Origin: Cadophora sp. MPI-SDFR-AT-0126
Lineage: Eukaryota; Ascomycota; Leotiomycetes; Helotiales; Ploettnerulaceae
NCBI GenBank assembly: GCA_020747065.1
Contig: JAGMVK010000008.1
Span: forward strand, 2,480,001-2,544,000
Direction of reading: 5' to 3'
DNA length: 64,000 nucleotides
The position numbers and the translations under genes are program-made. The notes under the pieces were generated by a model, which saw nothing but the letters and a program-made list of their open reading frames with translations, was not told where the DNA came from and ran no database searches. Within the stretch, counting starts at the first letter, position 1. Each line of letters starts with the position of its first letter. Positions 9,942 through 21,956 of this stretch are shown here, piece by piece.

Positions 9942-11277
9942 ATGAGCCGTCCCAACGACGTAAGCTTGATCATTATAAATTGTAGGAAGTAACATGTATT
10001 AATGCTGTTTTCAGGTTGTAATTATCGGCGGCGGTCCTGCTGGAATCACAGCCGCCTTACTTTTAAAGCAGACCAACCATCTAACTCCTGTCGTTTACGA
10101 GGCAACCCTCCAGACAGAGACTTATGGAGGTGCAATTGGTATTCCACCAAATGGACTTCGGCTCCTGGGCCAACTGGGGTTGTTCGATGAAGTCGCAACA
10201 CTGGGGTCAAGCGCAACTAATGTCGTCCTACATTCCGTCAAGGGTTCAGTCCTAGGCGAAGCAGATATCTTGTCCTGGACTAGGAATAAGACTGGATACG
10301 GACTACTGAAAATCATGAGAAGTGATCTCATGGAAGTCCTCTTGAAAGCAGCGAATAAGGCTGGCATCTATGTTCAGTACGGGAAACAATTGGCTGGTAT
10401 AAAGGAGACAACCGATTCTGTTATTGCGGCTTTTACCGATGGTACTTCAGTATCTGGTGACATTCTCCTTGGCTGCGACGGCGTCAATTCTGCTGTGCGA
10501 AATACGTATGTTGATCCCGGGGCAGTACCTAGATATACTGGAATATCGGATTACTACTCTCTCGTTCCAATGTCTGATCGGCCAACAATTCCCGGATCCC
10601 TACATGCATTACACGCCACTTTCACCACCAGTGGCATGTTTGCGCTCATGCACTGCAGAAAATCAAACGACATGAACTACTGGTTTTTCTCCTACTCTGT
10701 CCCAGGCCCAGAGACAGACGAGGGCAGTGGGGGTGAGTGGGACGAATTGAAGCAAAGTCACATCGAATCTTTCAATCCAAGGTTGCAAGGACTGTTAGCC
10801 GAAGTGGGGGGAGAATGGGGGGAAATGATACGAGACTTCGTGGCAAAGAGCAAAGATGTGGGATTTCACCCAATCTTCAACCTTCCCATAGGGCGGCCAT
10901 GGTACAAAGGCCGATGTTTGTTGCTTGGAGATGCAGCACACGCAATGTCTCCTCATCTGAGTCAGGGTGTTTCGCAGGTCCTGGAAGATGTGTTCATGTT
11001 GTCACGATTGCTGAGTGCATCTTCGTCGCCCGTGGCCGAGAAAGTTTTCAAGGCATATGATAGGAATCGACGGCCGAGAGTCGAGGAGCTTTCCGCCAAG
11101 GCAAAGAGCCAAGGTAGCGGACGAAAGCAGACTGCTGGGTGGCGTCTATGGTTGAATGAACTTGGTGCCACAGTGGCGTTGGGATTATACAATATCTTAG
11201 GTTTGGACAAGTTGGGCCTGGGCCAAGGATTCATGGCGTATAATGTTGAAGAGGTGGAGCTTCTGAGAGAGGAGTAG
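9942..11277 (+). CDS. FAD-dependent aromatic monooxygenase (FAD_binding_3 type)
   Basis: Two exons, 9942-9959 and 10015-11277, give 426 residues. The first encodes MSRPND and the 55-nt intron ends in TTTTCAG. The dinucleotide-binding motif VVIIGGGPAGITAA opens exon 2. The DG motif is GDILLGCDGVNSAVR and the GD motif is GRCLLLGDAAHAMSPHLSQG. All three flavin/NAD(P)H signatures of class A salicylate-hydroxylase-like monooxygenases are intact and the length is usual. Such enzymes hydroxylate phenolic rings in catabolism or secondary metabolism. It is the one apparently intact oxygenase of the left-hand aromatic locus and is probably cytosolic, as no signal peptide or membrane anchor is seen. Confidence 0.9.
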
Positions 11278-11768
11278 GCCGTAGGTTGGATTTCGGCGCA
11301 GAAAACTACCTTTCCAGAGAACCTGGAGTTGATTTCAATCAATTATCATCGACACACTTGAAATACAGACATTAAATATTTGTTTTGAATACTACTGTTT
11401 TTATGAATCAAACCTGAACGCATACTTTATGAACTGCTGATTCCTTGCAATTCTACCTAAACCTGAAGAAATTATTGTTTATGCTGAACTATTTGCAGTG
11501 GGAAGAAGGTATATGCCATGGAGCGAATATTATGATCGCAAAAACAGTGGGTATGGAGAGCTCGGGAAGATCCTAGAAGGTGTTCATATGAAAGAATTCT
11601 GCGAGGTGTTGAAGTAGTGTCTGAGCTATAGGTAGCAAGAGAATGGCAGGAAAAGTCTGTATTTCAGGACATTCATTCATGTCATGGTAATTCATAATAA
11701 CTAGACTTTCAATCAAACCCACTAAGTTAGTCTTGATTCAATTCTCTATCATCTCTAAAAGCCCAATC
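11278..11768. other. Intergenic, no gene seen
   Basis: About 490 AT-rich bases between the 3' ends of two convergent genes. Nothing supported. Confidence 0.5.
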
Positions 11769-12470
11769 TCATCTTCCAACGAACCCACGCTCCTTATAAC
11801 CACCTATCACTAAGCATCGCTCAAAGACACGATTCTGGTCAATATTCGGATTCACATAAACTCGCCTAGGTTTACACGTATCGGAGTTGAGACCAATCAA
11901 CGGTTCAGTCCTGTATGTTATGTGAGGATGTTAGAACGGGCAAGAAAGGGATGAAGTTAAAGGCAACATACTAGTAGCACTTAGATTCAATAGTGGAAGG
12001 CCTTTGATAAAGCTCGTGATGATAGACCATCCAGGTGCTTTACTAGTAGTAAGATAATCTCCTCTTCCGTGTGTGCATTGATAGGCAGTAATGCGGCTAA
12101 CTGGGCAGGCCGCAGCGCCATGGATTCCACTTGTAGGGCAGCCTGAAGTGTTAGTAAGATATTCGCCGAGCACAAGTATGTAGAACCCGTTTCCTTGGGT
12201 CGCCAGGCTCTTCAGAGGTAGGATACATGCCCTATACGTAGCATCGTCAGAGGTCGAAGGTAGCATGCACGAGATTGTGTGAGCCAGTCATCGGGCATCG
12301 CTAGAGGCTTGAATCGATGCGATGTCAGTGATGTTAGCAGCAACCAGGTCGCTGTCAGACAAGCCGAGGGCTGACAGGAATTCTGTGGAGTGTGCGGCAA
12401 TCGGATATGCTTTGACAGCAGAGCCAAGGACAAGAGCTAAGCGCACAATGCTTTTGATAGAGGCGAACAT
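11769..12470 (-). pseudogene. Small secreted Cys-containing protein, probably damaged
   Basis: ATG 12470 opens a convincing signal peptide (MFASIKSIVRLALVLGSAVKA). The frame reaches TGA at 12288-12290 after SSDAR, but the same frame continues for about 100 codons with a Cys-rich secreted character (GCPTSGIHGAAACPVSRITAYQC). A GTATGT donor at 11971 and an acceptor before 11910 would join to a good terminal exon, GLNSDTCKPRRVYVNPNIDQN...ERGFVGR, ending TGA at 11769. The phase of that join is off by one base. With one stop and one phase conflict I treat it as a likely pseudogene. I do not recognise the family. Confidence 0.5.
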
Positions 12471-13199
12471 GTTGAGGTCTTGTTTGTTGACTTGGTATGT
12501 TTGAACAGGCGGGAAGTGTACAGAGGGTTTCTTAAAGCTATCGACAATGTTTGAGTGCTGATAGGAAGGGGGGGCAGCATTTCATGAGTTAGATGTGTTT
12601 CATATGTATCTCTCGCTGTATTAGACCACTACTACTAAATCTTGTTGTTCAATCTATCGTCAATGCTGAACCTTAAGCTAGCTTTTCCTCGGTAATTAGG
12701 ACACCGGCACATGAGATATAGTAGCCATTGACTCGTATTCTTAGCTCCGATAATTACCTAGACCACAATAGCAGCTTAATACGACGACAATTCATTCCCA
12801 AACCGACGTTTACAACAAACATTGTCATTTCTTTACTTGAAGGCAATCGTAGGATGGCTGTCTGGTCTATTCTCAGTAAAATCGACATCTGGTCAAGCAA
12901 GCTCACCACGCTGACCATTAAGATCCTAACAGGGCCCTACAACCCCAAGTCGTCGGATAGAAGGACTTCTCAGCTACAGATATACGCCGTTTAGCTTAAG
13001 TGATAACACAGCTTCTCGCTTCAATTATTGGGAGAATTGAGTCGGAACAGATATACAATTACAATGAGATTTTTGCGATTTAATGAGACAGAGATAATGT
13101 ATTACAGGCAGGAAATCCCCTTAATTCCCTAGCTTGCATAAATAGCCCACTCATCCTTAGTTGTCACGAACTTCCGCAAGACAAAAGAAAATCATCACA
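12471..13199. other. Intergenic, no gene seen
   Basis: Upstream region of the secreted-protein gene and downstream region of the ferric reductase gene. No supported feature. Confidence 0.5.
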
Positions 13200-15529
13200 T
13201 CACCACGCAAATGCTTCTTCAACCAGTTCCACTCCGGCAGGTCCCTTCATCCCAATGCAAGCAACAACAGTGGATCGAATGACATCCGCCATAGCCCCAG
13301 GTGCGCAAGTGACCACACACAACTTCTTCCCAATATTGTGAGCCCCGCTAAACTCATTTCTGATTAGATCACCAAGATCAATCCTCCTTTCATCGTCGCT
13401 CTTTTGTAGAATCATAACCTGGACGCCGCGCCTTGCCAGGCTGTTGGTATCTCCGATCATCTTTCGTACGGCCGATATCATGCTTTCCTCGCGCACTTTC
13501 CAGACCAGAAGAAAGCGAGTCAAGCTCCCCTTCTTCTGTTGTTGAAGAGCAAGGAATTGCTGGAGATGGGCAGTGATACTGGTAATTCCAATCCCACCAG
13601 CAATGCCAATTACCGTGTCAGCATTCTTGAATTCACCTTGGGCACCTGGACCATATGGTCCCTCCATGAAGACTGGAACTTTAGAACCACTCTTTGAAGG
13701 ACTGAGTGCATTGCGAAGTAGGCGTTTGTGGAGGTGATCTGTTATACCTTTTTCCGGTCGGACGAGGAATATGATGTATGGCCTGGCAGACTTGTGCTGG
13801 TGCAAGGCGTGGACTGGATTGTCAGGATCGTCCTTCGATGATACGATTGGGTAGGTCTCCATCTCAGTTGCTTCACCCTCGCTCGACATGAGATTCGAAA
13901 CCCCACCACTTGTCTTGGACGATGGTCGGGCTTGACCATTGCTCCAGCCTGCGATCGTGAAGGGGTGCGATTGGAAAGGATTGGTGAACAGTGTAGGAAA
14001 GTATAGGAAGCAATGTTGGTTGGCTGAGAATTTCCAAGGATGAGACGGAAAGATCGTAATTTGAATGAACTCGTCGCCTGGCAAGAGCTCCACAATAGAA
14101 GAGGGATGGCTGCGCACGAGCAAAGATTTCCAATTTCTCATGATAATGCGGAAAACTCGAAGCAGGCGATCATATCCCCATGTCCCGAAAAACATGTAAA
14201 GCCAAAGTTCGAATCCGTAACTTGCGTTGGTATAACGGTAGGTGATATGATTCCACAAGGCATAAAGAGCGACACCGGATAATGCGATATGGAGGAAAAG
14301 GAAAATCTCGTAGACCTTTGTTCGCAGAGGCAAGTTCGAGGCTATCACGATGATTGCCATTGCTCCGCCTGCGATCTCTCCCATTTCCCAATATGATGCA
14401 TCGTAACCGATGGTTCGTAGCCCAGCTGCCTTGGTGAACATCCCCACTCCACTCGCATCTGTCGCCGAAGAGTAAAGGGCGACATGGACAATTGCTTCGA
14501 GAGTTGCGATTCGTCCAAGCCATCGGTGAAATGCAATGATGTCAGATCGGCCTGCATTCGTAATGTACAGGACTGGTGAGTTGCGGCCAGAGAATAACAG
14601 CAACAGCGCCATGTTTGCAAAGGAAAGGACTCCAACTCGATTCGATAAGAAGGAGGTGTCTCGCACCGACGTGTCGACAAACCAAGTGTCGACCTTTTCG
14701 CCTGTGGGATAGGTAAGAATACATAGCGCAGCGTTCAAGCCCATAAAGCAAACAATGAGGAGCGTGAGAATCCTGGAAGGGATGTAGCCCAGCCGGAACG
14801 GGAATTTTCGCAAGTGAAGGCTCCCAATGAAAGCTGGCTCCGTCAAGTGCTTTCGATAGAAGTTGATGACTGGCCGCGTAGGTGCAGTATTGTGGAATAC
14901 ATTGGCGAGTGCCTGGATTGGTTGTATGAGTATACAAAAGGCAAGCACAGCAGCTATGAGAATGGTTCTATTCATCGATTAGATGGAAATAGATGAGAGC
15001 TTGGAGCCACGAACCCGTAGATAGAGTGGACGGATTCTTGGTTGACATAGCTGTTGATAGTTTGCCTGGTGTCATTGTAGTACTGTTCATTGACCAAGCT
15101 GACTTGTTGCAAAGTAGTTGCATTGTAGGATAACTGGGTAGTGGGTGCGGTTGTTGGCAGATAATCACTCAGTGCACTGACGTTGAGGCCGTCACCTGCA
15201 ACATCGTTCCAACACTGTTCAGAGGTGCTCGTCATGACGTTTTCTTGGGTACATTTGGTGTTGATGCAGTAAGCCAGAGACTTGAGGTAGACCGCGTTCG
15301 TAGAATGGCAGTGTGGGCTTGTCGAATTACCTTCTGCATCTCCTGATCTCTTGGTATGATTGTTCTGAATGTCGGTACACGAAAGATCCAACCCCCAGAA
15401 TGAGGACAGGCAGCTGTAGCAGCATTTTGGTTCAAAAAGCTCTCGCCCAATTCCAACCAACCCAAAACCTTCAGCTTGTACGACCGTCGTGAAGGCAACG
15501 ACAGCTACAGAGAGAATAGAAACCAACAT
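13200..15529 (-). CDS. Ferric/cupric reductase, Fre-type transmembrane component
   Basis: Two exons, 15015-15529 and 13200-14967, joined across a 47-nt intron give 760 residues, normal for the family. A signal peptide (MLVSILSVAVVAFTTVVQA) leads into a Cys-rich extracellular segment. Several membrane helices follow, with the haem-ligand histidines in FHRWLGRIATLEAIVHVALY and FLFLHIALSGVALYALWNH. The cytoplasmic part has the FAD-binding motif HPFTIAG and the NADPH-binding glycine motif GIAGGIGITSI. It should reduce extracellular Fe(III) or Cu(II) at the plasma membrane using cytosolic NADPH. No partner multicopper oxidase or permease is in the window, so I cannot say whether it serves reductive or siderophore-linked uptake. 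Confidence 0.92.
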
Positions 15530-16253
15530 CTTGGAGGGGGCTCGTTCCGACGATTAGGTGTGAGTAAAATGAGAGAAAGACCAATTTCGATGTCTGTGAA
15601 AGAAAGTGGACTGAGAGGATGATATATAATGCACGGGCGGGGATCGCAGTTATGTACCAACATGCTTGTTTTGACCATCACTAAAATATATAGAAGCCTA
15701 GGCACCCTGACAATCTCCAAATAGATACGTCACATGACTCACATATCGATATACCAAGTTTCAAGGCACCGACACATGTCCCCGTCGATTGTGACCTGTT
15801 ATAGAAGCAAGTAAAATAAGAATACCAAGACGACCATTGGCCATGGCAGTCGCGCTCACTATTACCGATGTCAATGCCGCCTCGCGAAAACCTTCTCAAG
15901 TTCCCATACTTTATTTTATTTTGCCAAAGTCAATTGCTCATACCGTCAAAAGTAACTTACCGTGGGTTTATCTGTGTTGCCAAGCTCACATCATGTGCTC
16001 TAGTAGTTTCATGATACGCTTAAATATTCGTCACTTTAAGCTTACGCTAACATGACCGAATGCCGAGCATACTTCGTACTTCGGCACTGCTCCCCAGCAA
16101 ATAAATCTGTGTCGGGAAGCCAAGCACGGACGATGACAGATTAGCTGAACTCAGCCATTGGAAGTATGTGATATGCGTGCGTAACTGGTGTGGCTTCTTA
16201 CACTAATGTACCCCGGCGTCTCCGGCCCTACTGTCAGACCTCGTCCCGAAAGC
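15530..16253. other. Intergenic, promoter side of the ferric reductase gene
   Basis: About 720 bases upstream of the ferric reductase start. No convincing coding exon. Confidence 0.5.
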
Positions 16254-16604
16254 TTATTTTTTTCTCGGCCCGAATATTTGGATCATCGTTGATTTGTCAA
16301 ATCGCATTGAGAGAAGAAGCCGTTCGTGGTCCAGACTGACCTCCGAAAGACAGGTCGCTTGAGCTATTCCGGCCTCCAGTGTGCCTTCATAAAAGAGAAC
16401 TAATTTAACTGGCCTCCCACAATTCAGAAGATCTGGTACCATGGGAACATTGTTGATGACCATTCCAACAATTTCCGAGAGCAAAAGTGGATTAGAGACG
16501 TTTCGACCATAGATGGTAGCCATCACGAAACGGAAACCAAAGAGAGGAAAAAGTCGAGCACTAAGTTGGTTGGGCCTGAAAGTACGGAAATGGATTTTGG
16601 TCAT
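16254..16604 (-). pseudogene. Fragment resembling an NRPS condensation domain
   Basis: An open frame of 116 codons from ATG 16604. The stretch FGFRFVMATIYGRN...EIVGMVINNVPMV has the spacing of the late condensation-domain motif of non-ribosomal peptide synthetases (FG......GR......E..VG..INT.P). Nothing before or after it resembles the rest of such a synthetase, which would be thousands of residues long. The frame starts only 38 bases after the stop of the hydrolase gene. If the match is right this is a scrap of a lost synthetase gene; it could also be a chance resemblance. Confidence 0.35.
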
Positions 16605-16641
16605 GTCAAGATTCGGTACAGATTATATTGGAAAGCTACTT

Positions 16642-18086
16642 CTATTCTTGCGCAGACCTATTGGATCCTAGGCTTTCCATCATCCAATCTCGAAAAAAGT
16701 CCTCAGACTTTGTTCTAGGCATTCTCAATCCTCGATCAACAATTGCTTGGGCATGAACTTCTGCCGGCGCGAGATAATACTCAGTCTTGGGGTTATAGAC
16801 CTAGTTAAAATCAGTTTTATATCAAAGAGATTAGAAGAAAAAGAAACTACTCAATACCTACTTTGACATTGTTGACCCAATTCTCAATATCGTCTTTGAA
16901 AAGCTCGTATTCACCCCCTGTAACGCCTAGCTCTTTGACCTTTAAATCCTTCCACCATTCCGGCTCTGCAATCAATGGCATAGTGTACTTATCCTCTTTC
17001 GCAGTACCCATCAACAAGTCTGAACTCTTCTTGAGAAGCGGTTTGGTCATAAAGTCTTTGTTTGAATTCTCCGTCATTGACGCCGAGGTTTGTTCAAATG
17101 TGACCCAAGGTGAGATAAGGAAGGCTCCAGCAAGTTTTTTGGATTGAAGTGATACACGGGAAGCTGCGAGATGAGGATGTGTGAGAGTTGAGAGGAGGGC
17201 GATGGTTAGATGAGCACCAGCCGAATCACCTCCTACGTAGATCTAGATTTGGTTAGAGAGCGGAGTAGAACCGAGCAAAGCAGTTAACTAACATCCTCTG
17301 GATCATACTTGGCTGTTTCAAGAAGGTATATCAACGCGTCGACAGCTTCCGTAATTTGGTGAGGATATTGGGCTCTTGGGGCCAAACCTGGGAAATGTTA
17401 CACGGTACCCTTTCAGGTCAAAAAAGGCGCAAACAAAAATGCTTACTATATTGAACAGCAAAAATGCTGAAACTCTTCCCCTCCTTTCCGCCCAGGGCCA
17501 CAAGGTCCCCGAGCATTTGAAAGTGAAATGGTGTGGCAATATTCACATATCCACTTCCTATATTCCATTCAGCTTTCATGAGTCACTACATGGCGCGCGC
17601 CCGTAGAGAAACCTACCGTGAAAATAGAGCATGACCTTCTTCGCCTTTGGACTTCCAATCCAACCCCCTCCTAAGCCATTCTCCAGTTCCACAACTTCCG
17701 GCTTCAAGTTCTGCGACTTCATATACTCGCAGTACATATCAAGTGTTGTTGCGTCTTTAGGTCTGAAGACTAGGTAAGCGGAGTTGCGTAACGAAATAAA
17801 GGTGCTTACCGTCTAGCTACGAGATGCATGAGTTCGTATTTGCTGAGCGAGCGAAGGAGAGTATAAGATACATTGCGCTTGTAGGTCCACCCTTGAGGTC
17901 GAATCACGATCCCGATGAGTGCCGCAGAAAGGACTCGGAGGACTTGGAATCGATATTAGAAGGGAAGTATGCGCAGTAGTCTCAGGTGATTGGCTGATAA
18001 GACAGGCTCGGATCAGGGAAAGGGAAGTACTCACAGACTTTGAAGAGCAGAGCAGGAACTTTCCAATTCGGTACCGTTAACTCCAT
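16642..18086 (-). CDS. Alpha/beta hydrolase, steryl acetyl hydrolase / HSL-like
   Basis: Seven exons fit in phase: 18035-18086, 17810-17942, 17617-17762, 17447-17557, 17293-17387, 16862-17242 and 16642-16800. Introns are 47 to 92 nt and the protein is 358 residues. The oxyanion-hole motif lies at the exon 3/4 junction and reads HGSGY instead of the usual HGGG(Y/F). The nucleophile elbow is VGGDSAGAHL. SPWVTF and the late GGEYELFKDDI (candidate Asp) and AEVHAQA (candidate His) follow in family order. Relatives deacetylate sterols or other esters in secretory or lipid compartments. A hydrophobic stretch (VLSAALIGIVI) near the N-terminus could anchor it in a membrane. Substrate unknown. Confidence 0.85.
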
Positions 18087-20590
18087 GATGATGAAGCCAG
18101 ATGTCTAGCCTTTGAAGTTCATGTTGAAAGTTTCCTGAACGGTGGGTCAGCGAAGAACTTTTGTAGCATCCCTTGGACACTATCGGATAAACATTCCGTA
18201 AAGGGGAAAATCAGATTGCTGGCGTTTTTGGACAATAGAGGCCATCTTACGCCGTTTGACGGAATATTGAACAAAAGAACCTCCGTGGTCCGTTCCCTGG
18301 CGTGGTCTGGAAACGCACTCGATTTTTCCTAGCGTGGTCTTGCTTGCTGAGATGGCGCCTATCTAGTTTTGCCGAACCAGCGGCTCAGTGTTTACTGTAA
18401 TGGTGACGCTTCAGCCTTTGATTGTAGTCCTGCTTCTCAATCATTCACTGCGACCATCATAGGAAATGAGAAAATACCGCCCTGAATTCCACAAATGACT
18501 ATAAATTATTTAAAAGTCAATAAATATAAGATGAACTGTCGCGACTGGATATTCTAAACTCGTAGATCTCCGACACCCCTGTTGACCGAATCTTTGCGCC
18601 AATCCTAAGTCAGCATAGTGACTGCCGAAGATGACAATTCTGTGCTTTAGATGGCTGCGACATTTTGAATGTGCGTCTTGCGAAGTCAGGTTTCTAAATG
18701 TGGTGGTTTTGGATGTTGTCGCCGAAAGGGATAGGAAGAACTGGGGCGCTTTCAAGTATCATACCGCAGCGAAACAGGGGCACGATTTAGATCCCCACTG
18801 GTACACAAATCAAATGTGACTCATCATTCGTGATGAACATTCTTTGACGACATGATGAGTAACGCAGACTGCTTCTGCGGCACGATTCACCACAATTACT
18901 CCTTTCCTTAATGCGCCGTGCCTATATGCACAGGAGCCATGCTTATTGAAGAAGTTATCCGGAGCTGTCGTACACTAACAGATGTTTGAGGATCATCATC
19001 GTCTTACGGTAGCTAGAGCTTCTTGGATAGAGGTCTCGGGTTTCGCAAAGCCGCCAGGACAGGTTGACAGGTCTCGGGACTCGGCAGCGAGCTTATAGAT
19101 CTGCTGTACACGATACGGATTTCGTTTTTGGCCTAGTAGTTTGAGTTTTGAAAGCTTAATGTTGACCGATGAGGCCACCAATAGGCCCGCGTCCTTGTTC
19201 ACACGCCAAAAGCCCTTATACCAGGGATTCTACCCCACTCCCGAGGCTTTTTCCTTTGTTTTGTTGAAGTTCTCCTTCGTAACTGTAGCGTGCAGCCTGG
19301 GCTGAGATTCATTTTCATTCCACAACTTTGATTTTGATTTGCATCTATTCTCAATCACTTTCTCGGCGTGATTCACTCGATCATTTGCAGACCCCGTATC
19401 CTGCCTCGTAGCTCTCGAAGTGACAAGGGTGTCTTGTTTGTTGCGAAAAGGAAGCCTCGGAAGGCTACATACCGAGTGGACCGAATATTTGCTCCGAGTG
19501 CCGAACTTGGGGTTCCGCTTCCGGGTTCTGGGTCCCAGGTCCTGCTTGCTCCGGTTACTGCGAGAATAGCTATTGATTTTGTTTGATTCGTTCATCGTAG
19601 GGTCTACAATAACCAGTGTAGAGAAGGAGAGTGATTAGCTAAGCTAGGCAAGATGACATCGACTCGAGTTGCACTGATCACAGCCTAGCATGACTTTCCT
19701 TGCGTGCTAGGAGGCTGAAGTTCACATAATGTCGGGTTATCAGCCTCGAGATATGTGCTTCTGCTGAAGTGGCTACAAATTGAAAAGAAAAAGTAAAGTA
19801 GTAGAGCATAAAGTCTAGATGTAGTTCGCGGTAGCAAGTACACCTGCATAGCTCCCTCCCCCGCACCCTACACTTTTCGTTGCCAAGATATATTGTTATG
19901 TTCTTTTTAAAATAAAAGCGCTCAACCAAGTCACATGGTACAAAAAATGTTTCATGTCTAAGTTAGTTCTACCAGATTAGTTTATAATTAACTATCAGCT
20001 TAAAGTTTCTTACGTACCCGAGATCGTAGGTCTGTGCACCACGGAGCATTTCAAGCCTAACAAAATATCATATTGCTTATGTAAAGAGAAAAATAAATTT
20101 CCATTTCAAGCGAAAGTAGAGACTCTGCTTTTATAATATATATCTTAATAACTTATCTAAGTAATCGATTAAGTTGTTGCTAATCCAACAGCAACTTCAT
20201 TTCATGGTTCTGTGTGTTGTAAGCCTTAAGACACCTCGCTGAACAGCCTGAAGACCATATAAACATGACTTCAGTTTTGTTACCGTACTGAGCGATCTTA
20301 TTTAGCATTACAAGCCGGTGCCTGCCCTTCGCTGGCACTCTCGAGCTCACGTGAGAACCCATACCCCGCACTTAATCCCGAGCCCTACCCCACACTTCCG
20401 CGGCCTCTATATTGTTACCGACATCCTCGTCTTCTTCAACCTCAAAAACTTCAGAAAACTCCAAACACGCTCAAACAGCCTTCGTGCTTACTGGGTTGCC
20501 CACAAAGACTACATTGCCCTGCTGATGTCCCTTTTCTACTATCTTCATCTACACCTTACTCCATAACGTCTTAACTAGCCTGTTTGTCGA
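18087..20590. other. Gene-poor AT-rich stretch
   Basis: About 2.5 kb in which no frame with domain-like content or proper splicing is seen on either strand. The part from about 19700 to 20160 is especially AT-rich. It may be eroded repeat DNA, but I see no terminal repeats. Confidence 0.5.
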
Positions 20591-20763
20591 ATGACTTGCC
20601 GTGATATGTCGGCTGAAAATCATTCTCAATTGGCCAACATCAACACAAAATGCTCTGTAGCATGCGAATACTACCGTGCCAAGCGGATAAAATGTGAGGC
20701 TGTTTCCTTCCTTCTCCTTGTCTCACACACAACTACCCCACCCTCTTCTTCCAAATTTGGATG
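20591..20763 (+). pseudogene. Relic of a Zn2Cys6 transcription factor N-terminus
   Basis: From ATG 20591 the frame reads ...TKCSVACEYYRAKRIKCE, close to the fungal binuclear zinc-cluster pattern C-x2-C-x6-C. The second cluster cysteine is Tyr (TAC where TGC is expected). The frame ends shortly after with no linker or regulatory domain, and a gene on the opposite strand ends just downstream. I read it as a dead fragment of a regulator gene. Confidence 0.4.
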
Positions 20764-20773
20764 ACTGGCTATA

Positions 20774-21893
20774 TCAATCACAGGCAATGCACAACAGCCA
20801 TGCCTGAGCTGCTTGGTGGGTGTGAGGCTCTTCGTCATAATCAGATTGCTCGTTGTATGCCGACGACTGTACGGACTCGCTATAGCTTATGATAGGACTG
20901 GATAGACTTCCACGCTGGATCTCAGTACTAGGAGAGAACGACTGAAGGCTTTCAAAAGTACTATCCGGCTGCGTATCCTGGACTGACTCTATCGTGCCTT
21001 GAACATGCTCGTTAGATAGCTCCTGGTCAGAGGGCCCGACGGCCGCATCGTTCTGTGGTGTGTTAACAGCTTCTTTCGACATCTGAGATGCCTCTTCCGA
21101 AGAGGGTTCACCGAGCTCGGATGAGTTACGATCACTGGAGAACTGAAACAGTTCCTCAAAGGGGTGATCTGACAAGTCGTGGGATGGGACTGTCTCGATG
21201 ACGAGCCGTTTCGATGGAATATCACCAGCAACTATACCTCGAAGGACCCATGACAGATTGCTGATCTGTTCCTTCAACCCTGGATAGCAGAAGTCGACGT
21301 AGTCGACAACAGCCTGATCGTGACCTTTCTGCAGTGCATGGAGACTATTAATCAGCAAAACAGTATCATGTGCCATCACTACCTGGAGCAAGAACCTACG
21401 TCGTTTGCGTCACCTCCTTAGGAAGTATGACCAGGAAAGGGAGCCCGTATCGCTGAGACCACTTGCACAGTGGCTTCCCCAGCCTCATCCAATACTCAAA
21501 TTTATCTTCTGCCTGTGCACGCACCGCTTCCGGGCTCGACTGCTCACCTGTCTGACTACTCCCTTTCCTACTTTTCTTTTCCTTCCCAGTATTCTTGTTC
21601 GTATGCTTGGTCGTGTGGGGAAACAGGAGGTTGACGAATCTCTCCTTCACTGTTAGTTGCCGTCCTCTTTTTGGCGCAGCTTTGCCGGCTTCAGCTTCTG
21701 CTTTCTCAGCATCGACATCCTCCATATACTTGGCTGTTAGTTCCGCCAGGTGCACCCTCCTTAAAATTTGGAAGACCATTTTAGGAGCCTCGAGAGACTC
21801 TTCTTTCTCCCATCCATCTTCGATCATAAATCCGAGCTGCTTCAACAGTCGGTCTCTAGTTAGGATCTCGTCCGGCCCTCCATACCGCTCCAT
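20774..21893 (-). CDS. Hypothetical protein with Lys-rich and acidic halves
   Basis: The first exon runs from ATG 21893 (MERYGGPDEILTRDRLLKQLGF). It has an Ala/Glu/Lys-rich coiled-coil-like stretch, a basic linker (TTKHTNKNTGKEKK) and the phrase KFEYWMRLGKPLCKWSQRYGLPFLVILPK. A second block, from about 21382 to the stop at 20774, is in another frame (VVMAHDTVLLINSLHALQKG...) and ends in a long acidic Ser/Glu-rich tail. A GTGACG...CCAG intron of 31 nt (21383-21413) would join them in phase but is unusually short, so a frame shift is an alternative. I do not recognise the family. The frame is the same as that of the myosin fragment just upstream, with two stops between. Confidence 0.5.
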
Positions 21894-21956
21894 GGCATGT
21901 TAGTCGGGCCTAATATCAATGGACGTGACCGGGTGGCGTACTTTGTTTAGAAAGAG

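Noticed and set aside
13742..14937. Overlapping minus-strand frames of 80-130 codons
   Set aside because: Shifted frames of the ferric reductase second exon, without family motifs.
19230..19595. A 121-codon basic frame on the minus strand
   Set aside because: Lys/Arg/Ser-rich, no motif, no supporting context, in a gene-poor stretch.
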